From Haliotis asinina (taxonomy: Eukaryota > Mollusca > Gastropoda > Lepetellida > Haliotidae), in NCBI RefSeq assembly GCF_037392515.1, contig NC_090283.1, positions 31,574,249 through 31,638,248 of the forward strand: DNA of 64,000 nt, written 5' to 3'. The notes beneath the pieces are model-generated. The model did not search any database and was not told where the DNA came from. It saw only the letters and a program-made list of their open reading frames with translations. Both the position numbers and the translations under genes were made by a program. Below are positions 23,860 through 36,532 of the stretch, one piece after another; the stretch's first letter is position 1, and each line of letters begins with the position of its first letter.

Positions 23860-25205
23860 TTATCTTGCAGCAAGTCCTTCACAGTTAAAACAGCAGTATC
23901 ACTGAAAACTCGGTACCGTCTAAAGATGTTCATATATCAGATTCATAATTTGCTGCAACATGGTAGGATGGTTGCTCTACGCCTGTGGAAAGAAAGGTGT
24001 TTGGTGGTGCACAAATATCCAACATTTCTTTACTTTTTACGCATATCTTACACAGCTCCTGCTCAACGGTAGTATCATTAGACACGTCGTATTCTCTAAG
24101 TATATCCGTGTATCAGAATCACATTTTAAAACAATATTTAATGATGGTGTCTCTACGAATGTGCCAAGTATAGTTCTTGAGTGTTCATAATTCTGCAAAA
24201 TTCGTCGAGCTCAAACATACAGTATTTCTGTGCTACTTTAACGCAAATCCTACACAGTATCTGCGCAATAGTAGTATCACTGACAATTCGGTATCGTGTG
24301 GGCATATATATGTACCAGATCCATATTTTGACACAATATGGAAGGATGGCTTCTTTAGGCATGTGCTGATTATGGTGTTTGAGTGTCCATAATTAGGCGG
24401 CCTTCGTCGAGCTCTAAATAGAGTATTTCTGTGCTATCTTAAAGCAAACCCTAAACAATTCCTGCGCAACAGTAGTATCACTGAAAACTCGGTATCGTGT
24501 GGGCATATATATGTATCAGATTCATATTTTTACACAATATGGAAGGATGGCTTCTGTAGGCATGTGCTGATTATGGTGTTTGAGCGTCCATAATTAGGCG
24601 GCCTTCTTCGAGCTCAAAATAGAGTATTTCTGTGCTACTTTAAAGCAAACCCTACACAGTTCCTGCGCAACAGTAGTATCACTGAAAACTCGGTATCGTG
24701 TGGGCATATATATGTATCAGATTCATATTTTGACACAATGTGGAAGGATGGCTTCTGTAGGCATGTGCTGATTATGGTGTTTGAGCGTCCATAATTAGGC
24801 GGCCTTCGTCGAGCTCAAAATAGAGTATTTCTGTGCTATCTTAAAGCAAACCCTACACAGTTCCTGCGCAACAGTAGTATCACTGAAAACTCGGTATCGT
24901 GTGGGCATATATATGTACCAGATTCATATTTTGACACAATATGGAAGGATGGTTTGTGTAGGCATGTGCTGATTATGGTGTTTGAGTGTCCATAATTAGG
25001 CGGCCTTCGTCGAGCTCAAAATAGAGTATTTCTGTGCTATCTTACAGCAAATCCTACACAGTTCCTGCGCAAGAGTAGTATCACTGAAAACTCGGTATCG
25101 TGTGGGCATATATATGTACCAGATTCATATTTTGACACAATATGGAAGGATGGCTTCTGTAGGCATGTGCTAATTATGGTGTTTGAGCGTCCATAATTAG
25201 GCGGC
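23860..25205. repeat. 201-bp satellite array I, about 6.5 copies
   Basis: The marker GTGTTTGAGTGTCCATAAT recurs at 24375, 24576, 24777, 24978 and 25179, a strict 201-bp period. Inner copies are nearly identical. Copies toward 23860 are increasingly diverged, the usual pattern at the edge of a satellite. The right end stops within GGCGGCCTTCG at 25212, exactly where the segmental duplication starts. No conserved reading frame is seen. Confidence 0.9.
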
Positions 25206-28200
25206 CTTCGTATATATTTACAAAGTTTATTACAAAGTTTCTCAAAAATATACAATTTTGCCGGGAGGACTCTCAATGTCGCCAGCCATTTTTACATATT
25301 AGACATTCAAGTAATTGAAGATCATGTCTCACTAAACATCATGTCTCTCTGCTTGATATAAGGAAAAACTCACAAAATCACACAATATAAATACACATAA
25401 TAAGATAACAATCCGTTAATACTGTTAACAGAAATAATGAAACAAAGTATTATTTATTAGTAATATAACTCACATATTCATGCAACTGGTACATGTTTGC
25501 GGTTTTCAGTTGCACCCCCCACCCCAACCCCGATTTATTTTTATGCATCCAAGTACTGACATGAAATTCCTTTAAGTTTGATAGTTCCTCCCTCATTAAG
25601 AAAAGTTAACTTCGACCATGAATTGATTATCAGTCTCAGCTCCCTGTGGACCATACCATTCTTGCGGCTATTAACCACACCAAGTTATTGCGGCTTTCCC
25701 ATCCATATGAGGTACCCATTTACAGCTGGGTGGATTGGGACACATAGTAACAGTACTTTGTATAAATTGACTGCACGTTGCTGTACCTGCACGTTTTCAT
25801 GTGGCCACCATCTGGTCATATACCAACGTATTGGTGGGTCCTTTTAAGTGCACATTGTTGTGTATTGTACACTAGGGGTTGTGAGAAAACTGGAAGAGTC
25901 TGCGCACAAGGTGTATACAGCCGATCACAGGTGGACACCTTCCTGACACCACAAGCACGCTGGATCTTTAGCCTTGGACATGACGCTCCTCGCTGCTCCC
26001 CCCCCCCCCCCTCCCACAGGAGCCCATGCTTTGATGAGTCTAAATTTAATTCCTTATCGTGTGGTCAGAAGATGGAAGACATACATACATTATAAGCAGT
26101 CCCATGTCTTTGATAAGAAAATGTCCGGCACTAAAACAGGACCCATAATGGATTTCAGTGACACTGAAAGCACTCAGTGTGAAAATATTTCATCCGCGTC
26201 CTGTATAACATCCCCGTGGTTGCACACTAGCGCAGAGCCAGTAACCTACCCTGTTTCAGTAGTGTAACGTCACCAATGACGAAACTGACTTTAATCACAT
26301 AGCAATGTCAACGTGGTCCCTGGTCCTGTTTCCAGACTGTAGGTTTTGCTCTCCGCATCTGTAAACTATTTCCAGGATTAAAGAACAAAACCAACACTGC
26401 TTACAGACATGAAGAAATAAAGAGCATCTTCGATGTTCAGGACTTGGGAGGTACTCCATCTTAGCACACCATTTACACGACACATCAGGGTCTATTTCAT
26501 AGTGAAGATTAAACACAAAATGTAACTGCTGTCGGGTATTAATAATCCTTGTCCATTATGTGTACACATATCACAATACCAGGATAACATGTTGTACAAA
26601 ATCCAAATGCTGATTTCCTGGATATGTATTTGCTAATGTTGTTAACCTGTGACCATTCGTTAATATTTGGATTCATAAGGAGGTTTGGGAATGTGTTTCT
26701 GATATATATCAGAATAGCTATGTATCTATTGTGATAACATAGCATGAGAAGAGAGAGATGTAAACAGTCTTGTTCTTTTCAATTTCATAATTGTTTTCAA
26801 GGTAATGAAAAATAACCATACCAAACTGTGGTAGTGGTGTTGAATCGTTGGCAGCCTCCGGGGGCTTCACCTTGAAACGAGAGAATTCAATGTCGCGATC
26901 TTAGATTTACAGTTGGTATGTTTCAGCTCTAATATACAAGCACAGTTTACAGACATTGCGAACATGCGAACATTATACGTACATCGTAAAGTGTTGATGG
27001 TACTTACCTAATCAACAACGCGACGTATATACGCATGCCTACAGACTAACAAGTACTTACCTGCTTGTGTGCTTTCTTCCTGTCAATTATATGGACCTCT
27101 GGGGTCTGTGTACAATTGTCTGTAAGATAACCCACAGCTGTTCATTATTCAAGCTTTCTATGTCATGACAACTAGCAAATGTTTCCTCAACTGATTTAAT
27201 GTTTCACCGAATTATTGTTGGAATTGTCGAAATACAGCGTCCATATGCCATCTTAAGGTGGCATTAGGTAATAGGAAAATGTAAAACAATGTTTCAAACT
27301 TTGTTCATTTTTGACAAAGCTATATCGGTATTACAGTAAATATTAATACCCATCGTTAAAGTAAGAAGTAACCACCTGTAAGTGTCGGTTTATCAGATGC
27401 TGAGCCATGTCCACTGACAGACCTGAAGATAGAGATGTCGTATTTCAATTTATCCAGTCCCCTCGTGTTGAATTTGGCTGCAGGTGTCCTGTGCCTCTCT
27501 GGTGGAAGTGATCCGAGTTGCATCTTCGTTGTGCCTTGTATTGAACTCTCCAGTGTGAGAAAGTCCAAGTTTGAAGCATATCTGAGAACGGTATTGATAT
27601 AGTCTGAGATCCACTTGCATCGTTCACTCTCGCCTTCAGAGGTATCCTGCTCGGTGTGCAGATTTGACAGTGCCTGCTTCGTCTGATTCTCAAGCTCTAT
27701 GATCAGTTCCTTCTCTTTGTGTCCTCAGAGAATGGAAAGCGTGGTGGATGGCCTCTTTCAGATCACTGCTGGTCTTCTTGGTGTCATTTATGACCTTGCT
27801 GATATTCTTCACATGTGCCTTGTGAGAAGTATGATATGCACACATACTCTTCTCATGCTGTTCTATCCGTCCTCTATCAGCCACACCTACATAACCAACG
27901 TTGTGCTCAGCATGGTCGGCAAGTCTGCATTTGTAACAGATTAAAATGTTGCAAGTTTTGTTAAAATAATCGAGAGGATAAGGATTGTGAAGTTTGCAGA
28001 TGGGTTTAGTATTCCCGGTGCTGCGTCCACGATGGGTTCCACATGTCGTCTGGTAGCTTTAAAACTATTACGCATGTTCTAGCAGTATTCACAGAGTAAC
28101 TCCTCACACCCCTGACACCAACACACAGCCTGGTTGCCGTCATCTTCATGTGTACAGAGAAGCTCTGTAGGGCAATGTTTGGCTGTCAGGTAAAGTATTT

Positions 28201-28470
28201 CCCTCTGTCTCACTACATTCTTCTGGAGGTTTGTGTCTATGAGGTTGGCCTGTCTCTGACATGTGGAGCATGATCTGACACCAGCAGCTGCAGATGTCAC
28301 ACATGTTTCACACACAGCATGAAGAGAGGGCAGTAGGTAGGGGGCAGGGTCTTCCAGAGTAAATTGTTGCTGGCAGACAGAACACTTGGGGAAGACGTCC
28401 ATTCTGAAACAAATAATGTCACTGTCTCTATTCCAGCGAGAATATTGCACTCCACAACATATCTTCAATT
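25205..28470. repeat. Segmental duplication, copy 1 (carries the broken TRIM gene)
   Basis: Collinear with 47095-50475 in the same orientation over its whole length. Shared landmarks are TTTTGCCGGGAGGAC, CCATATGAGGTACCCATTTA, GACATGAAGAAATAAAGAGC, and the TRIM RING/B-box exon at the right end. The copies are about 22 kb apart. The PRY-SPRY exon next to the other copy has no counterpart here; the duplication ends at the 201-bp satellite. Confidence 0.9.
27376..28402 (-). pseudogene. Broken TRIM paralogue (RING, B-boxes, coiled coil)
   Basis: Paralogue of the coding exon at 49415-50471. It starts MDVFPKCSVCQQQF and keeps the splice donor (ACAG then GTGG) at 27376. An in-frame stop follows LLCEYC where the intact gene has Gln. 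Frameshifts in the second B-box and coiled coil split the remainder into pieces at 27690-27884 and 27356-27568. The RING also has LLPSLHAVC where the intact copy has LLPCLHAVC, so a zinc-binding Cys is lost. The exon is about 30 bp shorter overall than its paralogue. No PRY-SPRY exon is found downstream before the satellite. A short truncated RING plus B-box1 protein could still be made, but a pseudogene is the simpler reading. Confidence 0.85.
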
Positions 28471-28839
28471 CAATAATAGGAATAGTTTATCAAGAATGGC
28501 AGAATGACTCCGCGAATTACCTGGTCTCTAATTCCGCACCCAAATTTGAACAGAGAAGAATTGCAGTAAAACACCGGCAGTCACGTTGTATCACATGATA
28601 ACGACTGACCACTCGTTGTGACTACTTGAAAACAACATTGAATTATCAAAACATATCTCAGACAATATCTTACAATTTGAATACAGATATTAAAAGGACA
28701 TACATCAGGATGATACGCTGTATCATAAGGGGTAAAGAGGATGGAGAGGGATGGGGAGGGAAACTGTCATGGGTCGGGTCTAGATAAGAGGGGGATGGGA
28801 GTTGGGGGTTGGGGGATGGGTAGTAGCAGGGAGTGCAGG

Positions 28840-31800
28840 TGAAGGGAAAGGTGGCAGGAAGACGGGTGTAACAGGAGAGGGAATTACCGATAGAGGTGGG
28901 AGTTACCGATGTGTAGTGGGAGAAGACAAGCGTGCTAAAGGTAAGAGTGACAGGTGTGTAGTAGGGAGGGAGGTGGTACAGGTAGGAGTGACAGGTGTGT
29001 AATAGTAGGAGACTAATTGTGTAGTAGAAGGAGAGGTGGATACAGATGCAAGTGACAAGTGTGTAGTAGAATTAGAGGTGGATACAAGTAGGAGTTACCT
29101 GTGTGTAGTGGGAGTGGAGGTTGATACAGGTAGGAGTCAACGGTGTGTAGTAGAAAGAAAGGTAGATACAGATTGAAGTGATAGGTGTGTGGCGGGAGGG
29201 GAGGTGGATACAGGTAGGAGTGACAGGTGTGTAGTGGGAGGAGAGGTTATTACAGGTAGGAGTGACAGGTGTGTAGTGGGAGGTACGGTGTACACAGATA
29301 GGAATGATATGTGTCTAGTGGAAGGTAAGGTGCACACAGGTAGACGTTACAGGTGCGTAGTTGGAGGAGAGGTATGTAGAGGTAGGAGTGACAGGTGTGT
29401 AGGTGGAGGGGAGGTAGGTACAGGTAGGAATGACAAGTGTGTAGTGGGTTGAGAGATGGATAAAGGTAGGAGTGACAGGTTTTAAGAAGGACGACACGTA
29501 GATAGAGGTAGGAGGTTCGGTATGCAGTAGAAAGAGAGGTAGACACAGGTAGGAATGACAGATGTGTTGCGGGTGGAGAGGTAGAGACAGGTGGGAGTCA
29601 CGTGTGTAGTGGAATGAGAGGTGGATACAGGTAGGAGTGACAGGTGTGTAGTGGGAGAAGAGCTAGATACAGGTAGGAGTGACAGGTGTGTAGTTGGGGG
29701 AGAGGTGGATTCATTTAGAAGTGAAAAGTGTGTACTAGGAGAAGAGGTGGATACAGGTAGAAGTGATAGGTGTGTGGTGGGAGCAGAGGTAGATGCAGGT
29801 TGAAGTGACTGTGTGTTGGGAGGAGAGGTAGATGCAGGAAGGAGTGACAGAGTGTGTAGAAGGAGGAGAGGTGGATACAGTTAGGAGTCACCGGTGTGTA
29901 GTAGAAGGAGAGGTGGATACAGGTAGAAGTGATAGGTGTGTGGCAGGAGGAGAGGTAGATTCAGGTTGGAGTGACTTTGTGTTGTGTGCAGAGGTAAATG
30001 CAGGTAGGAGTGACAGAGTGCGTAGTAGGAGGAGAGGTGGATACAGGTGGAAGTCACCGGTGTGTAGTGGGAGGAGGCGTTAATGCAGGTAGGAGTCACT
30101 AGTGTGTAGTGGGAGGAGAGGAGGATACAGGTAGGAGTCACCGGTGTGTAGTGGGATTAGAGATGGATACTAGTAGAAGTGACACGTGTGTGGCGGAAGG
30201 AGAGGTAGACACAGGCAGGAGTGGCAGATTGTGTAGTAGGAGAAGAGGTGGGTACAGGTAGAAATGACAAGGTTGTAGTGGGAAGAGAGGCGGATACACT
30301 TAGAAGTGAAAGATGTGTAGTGTCAGGAGAGGTGGAGACAGGTAGAAGTGATAGGTATGTGGTGAGAGGAGAGGTAGACGCAGGTAGGAGTGACAGATTG
30401 TGTAGAAGGAGGAGAGGTGGATACAGGTGCAAGTGACAAGTGTATAGTAGGAGGAGAGGTGGATACAAGTAGGAGTGACAACTGTGTAGAGAAAGGAGAG
30501 GTGGATACAGGTAGAAGTGACAAACGTGTGGCGGGAGGAGAGGTAGATACAAGTAGGAGTGACAGGTGTGTAGTGGGAGGAGAGGTGGATACGTTTAGAA
30601 GTGACAGGTATGTACTGGGAGGAGAGGTGGATACAGGTAGAAGTGGTAGGTGTGTGGTGGGAGCAGAGGTAGATGCAGGTTGAAGTGACTGTGTGTTGGT
30701 AGGAGAGGTAGGTGCAGGAAGGAGTGACAGAGTGTAGTAGGAGGAGAGGTGGATATAGGTAGAAGTGATAGGTGTGTGGCAGGAGGAGAGGTAGATACAG
30801 GTTGGAGTGACTTTGTGTTGTGTGCAGAGGTAAATGCAGGTAGGAGTGACAGAGTGCGTAGTAGGAGGAGAGGTGGATACAGGTGGAAGTCACCGGTGTG
30901 TAGTGGGAGGAGGCGTTAATGCAGGTAGGAGTCACTAGTGTGTAGTGGGAGGAGAGGAGGATACAGGTAGGAGTCACCGGTGTGTAGTGGGATTAGAGAT
31001 GGATACTAGTAGAAGTGACACGTGTGTGGCGGAAGGAGAGGTAGACACAGGTAGGAGTAAGAAAATGTGTAGTAGAAGGAGAGGTGGATACAGGTGCAAG
31101 TGACAAATGTGTAGTGGGAGGGGAGGTTGATACAGGTAGGAGTCAACGGTGTGTAGTGGGAGGAGAGGAGGATACAGGTAATGTCACCGGTGTGTAGTAG
31201 AAAGAAAGGTGGATACAGGTTGAAGTGATAGGTGTGTGGCTGGGAGGGGAGGTGGATACAGGTTGAAGTGACAGTCGTGTGGCGGGAGGAGAGATAGATA
31301 CAGGTAGGAGTGACAGGTGTGTAGTGGGAGGAGAGGTGGATACGTTTAGAAGTGACAGGTATGTACTGGGAAGAAAGGTGGATACAGGTAGAAGTGATAG
31401 GTGTGTGTCGGGAGGAGAGGTAGAAACAGGTTGGAGTGACTGTGTGTTGGGAGGAGAGGTAGATGCAGGAAGGAGTGACAGAGTGTGTAGTAGGATTAGA
31501 GGTGGATACAGGTAGGAGTCACCAGTGTGTAATGGGAGGAGAGGAGGATACAGGTAGGAGTCTCCGGTGTGTAGTGGAATGAGAGGTGGATACTGGTAGA
31601 AATGACAGGTGTGTGGCGGGAGGAGAGGTAGACAGAGGTATGAGTGACAGATTGTGTAGTAGGAGAAGAGTTGGATACAGGTAGAAGTGACAAGTTTGTA
31701 GTGGGAGGAGAGGCGGATACACTTAGAAGTGAAAGGTGTGTAGTGGGAGGAGAGGTGGAGACAGGTAGAAGTGATAGGTGTGTGGTGGGAGGAGAGGTAG

Positions 31801-32765
31801 ACGCAGGTAGGAGTGACAACTGTGTAGAGAAAGGAGAGGTGGATACAGGTGGAATTGACAAACGTGTGGCGGGAGGAGAGGTAGATACAGGTAGGAGTGA
31901 CAGGTGTGTAGTGGGAGGAGAGGTGGATACCTTTAGAAGTGACAGGTATGTAATGGGAGGAGAGGTGGATACAGGTAGAAGTGATAGGTGTGTGGCAGAA
32001 GGAGAGGTAGATACAGGTTTAAGTGACTTTGTGTTGTGTGCAGAGGTAAATGCAGGTAGGAGTGACAGAGTGTGTAGTAGGAGGAGAGGTATATACAGGT
32101 GGAAGTCACCGGTGTGTAGTGGGAGGAGAGGTTAATACAGGTAGGAGTGACAACTGTGTAGAGGGAGGAGTAGTGGATACAGGTAGAAGTGAGAGTCGTG
32201 TGGGGGGAAGAAGAGGTATATACAGGTGTGAAAGGCAGGTGTGTAGCAGGAGGAGAGGTAGACACAGGTAGCAGTGACAGAGAGTGTAGTAGGAGGAGAG
32301 GTGGATACAGGTGCATGTGACAAGTGTGGAGTAGGAAGAGAGGTGGATACAGGTGGGAGTCACCGGTGTGTAGTTGGAGAAGAGGAGGATACAGATAATG
32401 TCACCGGTGTGTGGCGGGAGGAGAGGTCGACACAGGTAGGACTAAGAGATTGTGTAGTACGAGGAGAGGTGGATACAGGTAGAAGTGATAGGTGTGTGGC
32501 GGGAGGGGAGGTAGATACAGGTTGGAGTGACTGTGTGGTAGGAGGAGAGGGAGACACAGGTAGAAGTGACAGAGTGTGTTGTAGAAGGAGAGGTGGATAT
32601 AGGTAGGAGTGACAGGTGTGTAGTGGGAGGTACGCTGGATACAGGTATGAGTGACAGGTGTGTAGTGGGAGGAAAGGTGGGCAGAGGTAGGAATGAGAGG
32701 TTTGTAGTGAGAGTTACAGTGGATACAGGTAGGAGTGACATGAGTGACAGGAGTAGGAGTTTTCC
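28840..32765. repeat. 4-kb minisatellite with a 42-bp (14-codon) unit
   Basis: Roughly 90 tandem units; a typical one begins GTGTGTAGTGGGAGGAGAGG and continues TGGATACAGGTAGGAGTGAC plus AG. Because the unit is 14 codons, frames stay open. The plus strand reads repeats of TGRSDRCVVGGEVD (for example 30390-30683 and 31644-32135). The minus strand reads proline/threonine-rich repeats (225 codons at 30300-30977). Higher-order structure is present: about 230 bp at 30011 recurs almost exactly at 30847. No start context, splice sites or flanking domains mark it as coding. It lies just upstream, in gene orientation, of the broken TRIM exon. Confidence 0.9.
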
Positions 32766-32784
32766 TCAAATTCCGAAATTGTAA

Positions 32785-33115
32785 AGCTTATAGAGAAGTC
32801 CATTTACCCAGACTTTGTCAAACGCTGTCTCATTATCAAGGAAGGCACAATAAAGTGGTGACATACTTGGCAATACTCTCAGTTAGCGTAAGCGCTGCCG
32901 TTTCCATGTTTCCATTCTTTTAAGCAGTAGTCTTACAAAAGGTTTTGAGAGAACAGGGGTAAAAGTGACACCCTTGTAGCTGCGCGGTTCATGTTTGCTC
33001 TTACAATTTTCCTTGTAAATTGGTAGAACATTACCAACACTAAATGTATTTGATACACACTCAAATGATACAATGGCATTAGAAATAGGATACAATATGG
33101 TCAACAACAGACACA
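32785..33115 (-). mobile_element. LINE reverse transcriptase fragment
   Basis: The minus strand encodes an RT-like piece, NVLPIYKEN...PRSYKGVTFTPVLSKPF, at 32883-33122. In a neighbouring frame, at about 32810-32875, is the motif-A-like CAFLDNETAFDKVW. This is a short remnant wedged between the 42-bp minisatellite and the (GTAT)n tract. One frame change separates the two motifs. Confidence 0.75.
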
Positions 33116-33126
33116 CCAGCATATTG

Positions 33127-33330
33127 GTATGTATGTATGTATGTATGTATGTATGTATGTATGTATGTATGTATGTATGTATGTATGTATGTATGTATGT
33201 ATGTATGTATGTATGTATGTATGTATGTATGTATGTATGTATGTATGTACGTACGTACGTACGTACGTACGTACGTACGTACGTACGTACGTATGTATGT
33301 ATGTATGTATATATGCATGCATGTATGTAT
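33127..33330. repeat. (GTAT)n / (GTAC)n microsatellite
   Basis: About thirty GTAT units are followed by eleven self-complementary GTAC units (33247-33291), then more GTAT. The open frames across it on both strands (MYVCMYVC, HTYIHTYI) are a product of the repeat. Confidence 0.95.
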
Positions 33331-33349
33331 ATTTATTTCTATGACACTA

Positions 33350-35085
33350 GTAAACCTGTATACCATAAGAACGTGAACACCCAAACATACATTTTTCCAT
33401 GTTTCATCCTCATTCGAATTTCGAATCTAAAAATAAATTTCAGAGTCGGGATTCTGAACAGAATGCTCAGATTCGGGATTCAAATGCCGAAACACACCAG
33501 AAATAGTGTTAACCTCAACTTTCGGCCTTCCAACTTTAAACTTGACTAAGGAATACTGACTAAGGTATTGACTAGAAAAACATCACCAGTTATTTAAAAC
33601 GTACAGTATGATTGAACAGATGGAAGTAGGTGAGTATGGATTTACAGGGGTTTTAAGCAAATTCAGAAATATCATCAGAAATGGGCTTTACACGCTATAC
33701 CAACCACTAGACTATCTCCCAAAATGTAGAAACAGAGTTTGGAGGGTTAGTCAGTAGTCACGTGACATAAACTGCGTTACTCTCCGATGTGTAAACATGG
33801 TATAAATCATTTAAGGCGATTTCCTTTTATATTGAATTTCCGGAAAACGATCCCATATCTGTGGCTGATTCCTTATTATTTTTAACCGAACGTTAAAGAA
33901 TCACTTCAACATAACAAGAGCAGTTCTGATATCTAGGTATGTATTATAAGGTGATTATTTGTAGAATGGGCCACACAGCCCACAAGACCAATGATTCGTA
34001 AAGTTTATAGAGTTACCTGTCCGGTTCTTTTGCTTTGTTATCACAAACATAAACATCAATCAACGATATGGCAACATAAACAAGTAAAACATCTACAGTT
34101 CTTGTGTGGGATGCAGCATCAAAACACAAAGTGTATTTTTAGATGAAGGTATCGGCCTGTATATAGACAACCTTAAGTCTTATAATCAAAGGATGAAACG
34201 TTGCTTCCAAGTTTTCAAATGAGGAAAAGGATGCCTTTGGTTCGATTCGCTCAACAAGACAGTCCTTGTGACTCAATCTCCTCTTCCTTCTCCAGGGACA
34301 TGCACATGAGGGAATCCTGGTGGTGTCATTTCAGCTATATATTGCTTCATTCCCTGCCTCTTGGACCTAAGTTTCAGTTAAGAATAAAACATCAATGTCA
34401 TATTCCATAAGCAAGTCAGCTATATCTGTGGATTTTTGTTTTGAAAACATTCCAGAAGACAGCATTGAGGAAACAGTTGGAACTATTATTGGTTTTGTTT
34501 TGTAAGCGTTCGTGGTTAGTCGCATGGACGGTACATAGACTGTTCACTTTCCGTCCAAATCTACAACGTCCTTTTCTTATTTTCCTCTTCACATATAGTG
34601 TGTTCATATTGACTGGCGGACAATGAAGTTGGTGCACTGATTGTCTGATTGACAATAGCATGTCTCAGGAGTACACGGGGGACTGATTGGTCACCATTGT
34701 TCCACTCCCCTCGCGCTCTTGTCTTACTATCAGAGCATGGATACTGATTAGCAAGGCATTAGAGATCATAGAGAAACACAAACAGCATAAAACTACCCAT
34801 AGCTTTCCAAATCATGCACTTACTTTCTCAACCAGGTTTCAAGGGCTACGTGACGAATTCCGAGGGCAACGGACGACCAAGACATCCTGTTACAGGTTTA
34901 TTTTTACAATCCAGCATAGGCTTTTCGCATTCGTGTAGCAGTATGTTTGTAAGTAGTATATTGTTAGATTTTAAATCATCATCATATTAAACTTGTATGA
35001 AGTAAATTAATAACCTAAACCCAAAGATTTCATGACTTAAACCTAAGCATGTAACATTTAATTTCCTTAAATACCTGTGTTAACT
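33350..35085. other. Intergenic, no gene recognised
   Basis: No domain-bearing frame, RNA gene or clear repeat. Short frames at 34201-34410 and 34687-34938 have no support. Confidence 0.4.
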
Positions 35086-35109
35086 CCAGCACTTGGTTAG
35101 TTTAGCCTC

Positions 35110-35310
35110 TTTATTGTATATAGGTTCCTGGGTATTGTTACTTGGGCAGTCATGGGCTTGGCCTGTGATTGGGGTTTTATTGTTCTCGGGGGTCACGTGA
35201 TCGTTTCAGTCATGTGAGGTCAAACTTCAAACGTTTGGCTCATCAGCAGACTATTTCTCCCTTCTGTCAGTGAGCACATGTTCTGCGCCAGGGAACATAG
35301 GGTAAGTTCA
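35110..35310 (+). promoter_or_regulatory. Possible promoter with first-exon splice donor
   Basis: In order: TATATAGG near 35117, an inverted CCAAT box (GATTGGGG) near 35170, an E-box GTCACGTGAT near 35193, a related GTCATGTGAG near 35210, and a strong donor-like CATAGG/GTAAGTTC near 35300. No coding exon that would use this donor was recognised to the right, so the call is tentative. Confidence 0.2.
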
Positions 35311-36530
35311 TGTATTACTTTATCTGGAATCTAAGATTGAACATTATGCATTTTGGAAAGAGTTCCACCCGTACCCTCCTCTGTTTTTAGTAAGAACTGC
35401 GGTCCCGGGGATTTATTCCCCGATCTAATATTCTAAAAAGGGGCGATGGTATAAATGTTTGGGGGGTTAAAGCGTTTAATGGGGATTTAGAAGTTTGGGG
35501 GTAATATTCAATATTTTAAGGTTAGTGTATGCAGTAGAGTATATGCGTGCGAATAATTTGCAAATGATCCGCCATTTCCAGTAATACTTGTTTGTATTTA
35601 GTACCAAACCCCACCACCGGTGCCTGTACAAACCTGATCGAAAACCGGCGGTGGTGCATCACAAGGCAACTACCGACATCACACACTCGGCGACAATACT
35701 TTGCTCTACATCTAGCCGAATATATGTATCACTGTATTGCCGAGAGAGACATTTTTATTCAAATCCTAGAGGGCACTGGCTCCATTTACTCTGTATAATT
35801 TACATGTTTTGGGAGGGGTGTGGGGGTGGGCTGGGGTACGGGCGGAACTCTTACCTTCATTTTAAGCCTTGTTATAAATGTAGTATTTTAGTAAGTAATG
35901 CATTATGTTGTATGGTAGTGTTTATTCAACTTACCTGTGTGCTTCATAGAGGTATAGACAAAGTGTATTGCACAGGATATAAATGTACATTTTGTATGTG
36001 TAAACAGGGGTTAGAAGCATCTTATATATCATGTATGCATATTATTTCTGGAAGTGTATAACAAAATCTGTACATGCTAGTGTTCCATAAGTTATATCAT
36101 AAATTTATATAGTATGTTAATCCAGCCTGCGTCCCTTTGAGGAGGTAATGTATCTATGTGCATGATCTTTGTATAAAGGGTAATATGATTTATCTCAAGG
36201 GATTTGTAAATCATATACAAATGAATTGTAAATCCTGAAAGTGTTATAAATAACATGGTTACGTTGTGTCTGTGCAGTGCCATGATATTTATGATGGAAT
36301 TATGTATGTCTACCATTTACACAAATATATTCCTCAAACCCGCGCAAGTACTCGCTTGTGATTGAGGGAACATGAGTACTTTGTTTACATTCCTAAAGAG
36401 TGTCAATGACGACCCGTTGAAAAAATTGCTAAAAACGGCAGAAACCACACTTACACACTGTTATTAAACAAATCTACATACGTTCAAAATGTGATTCCAT
36501 TACCCGTTTCTTCAGTACACTGCTTCTCCG
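35311..36530. other. Intergenic; one unsupported 157-codon frame
   Basis: The frame at 35588-36061 (plus) is cysteine-rich near its end but shows no known domain, and its start is not an ATG in good context. A worn SINE tail (AAAATTGCTAAAAACGGC) lies near 36420. Nothing else is recognised. Confidence 0.35.
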
Positions 36531-36532
36531 AG

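Noticed and set aside
26295-26516. 73-codon minus-strand frame in the duplicated intron
   Set aside because: The frame is not preserved in the paralogous copy at 48.4 kb, and no splice signals fit.
30300-30977. 225-codon minus-strand frame rich in Pro, Thr and His
   Set aside because: It arises from the 42-bp unit being a multiple of three; open frames exist on both strands, and there is no start context, domain or splice structure.
33079-33549. Frames reading MYVCMYVC and HTYIHTYI
   Set aside because: Translations of the (GTAT)n microsatellite.
35588-36061. 157-codon Cys-rich plus-strand frame
   Set aside because: No regular cysteine spacing, no signal peptide and no known family.
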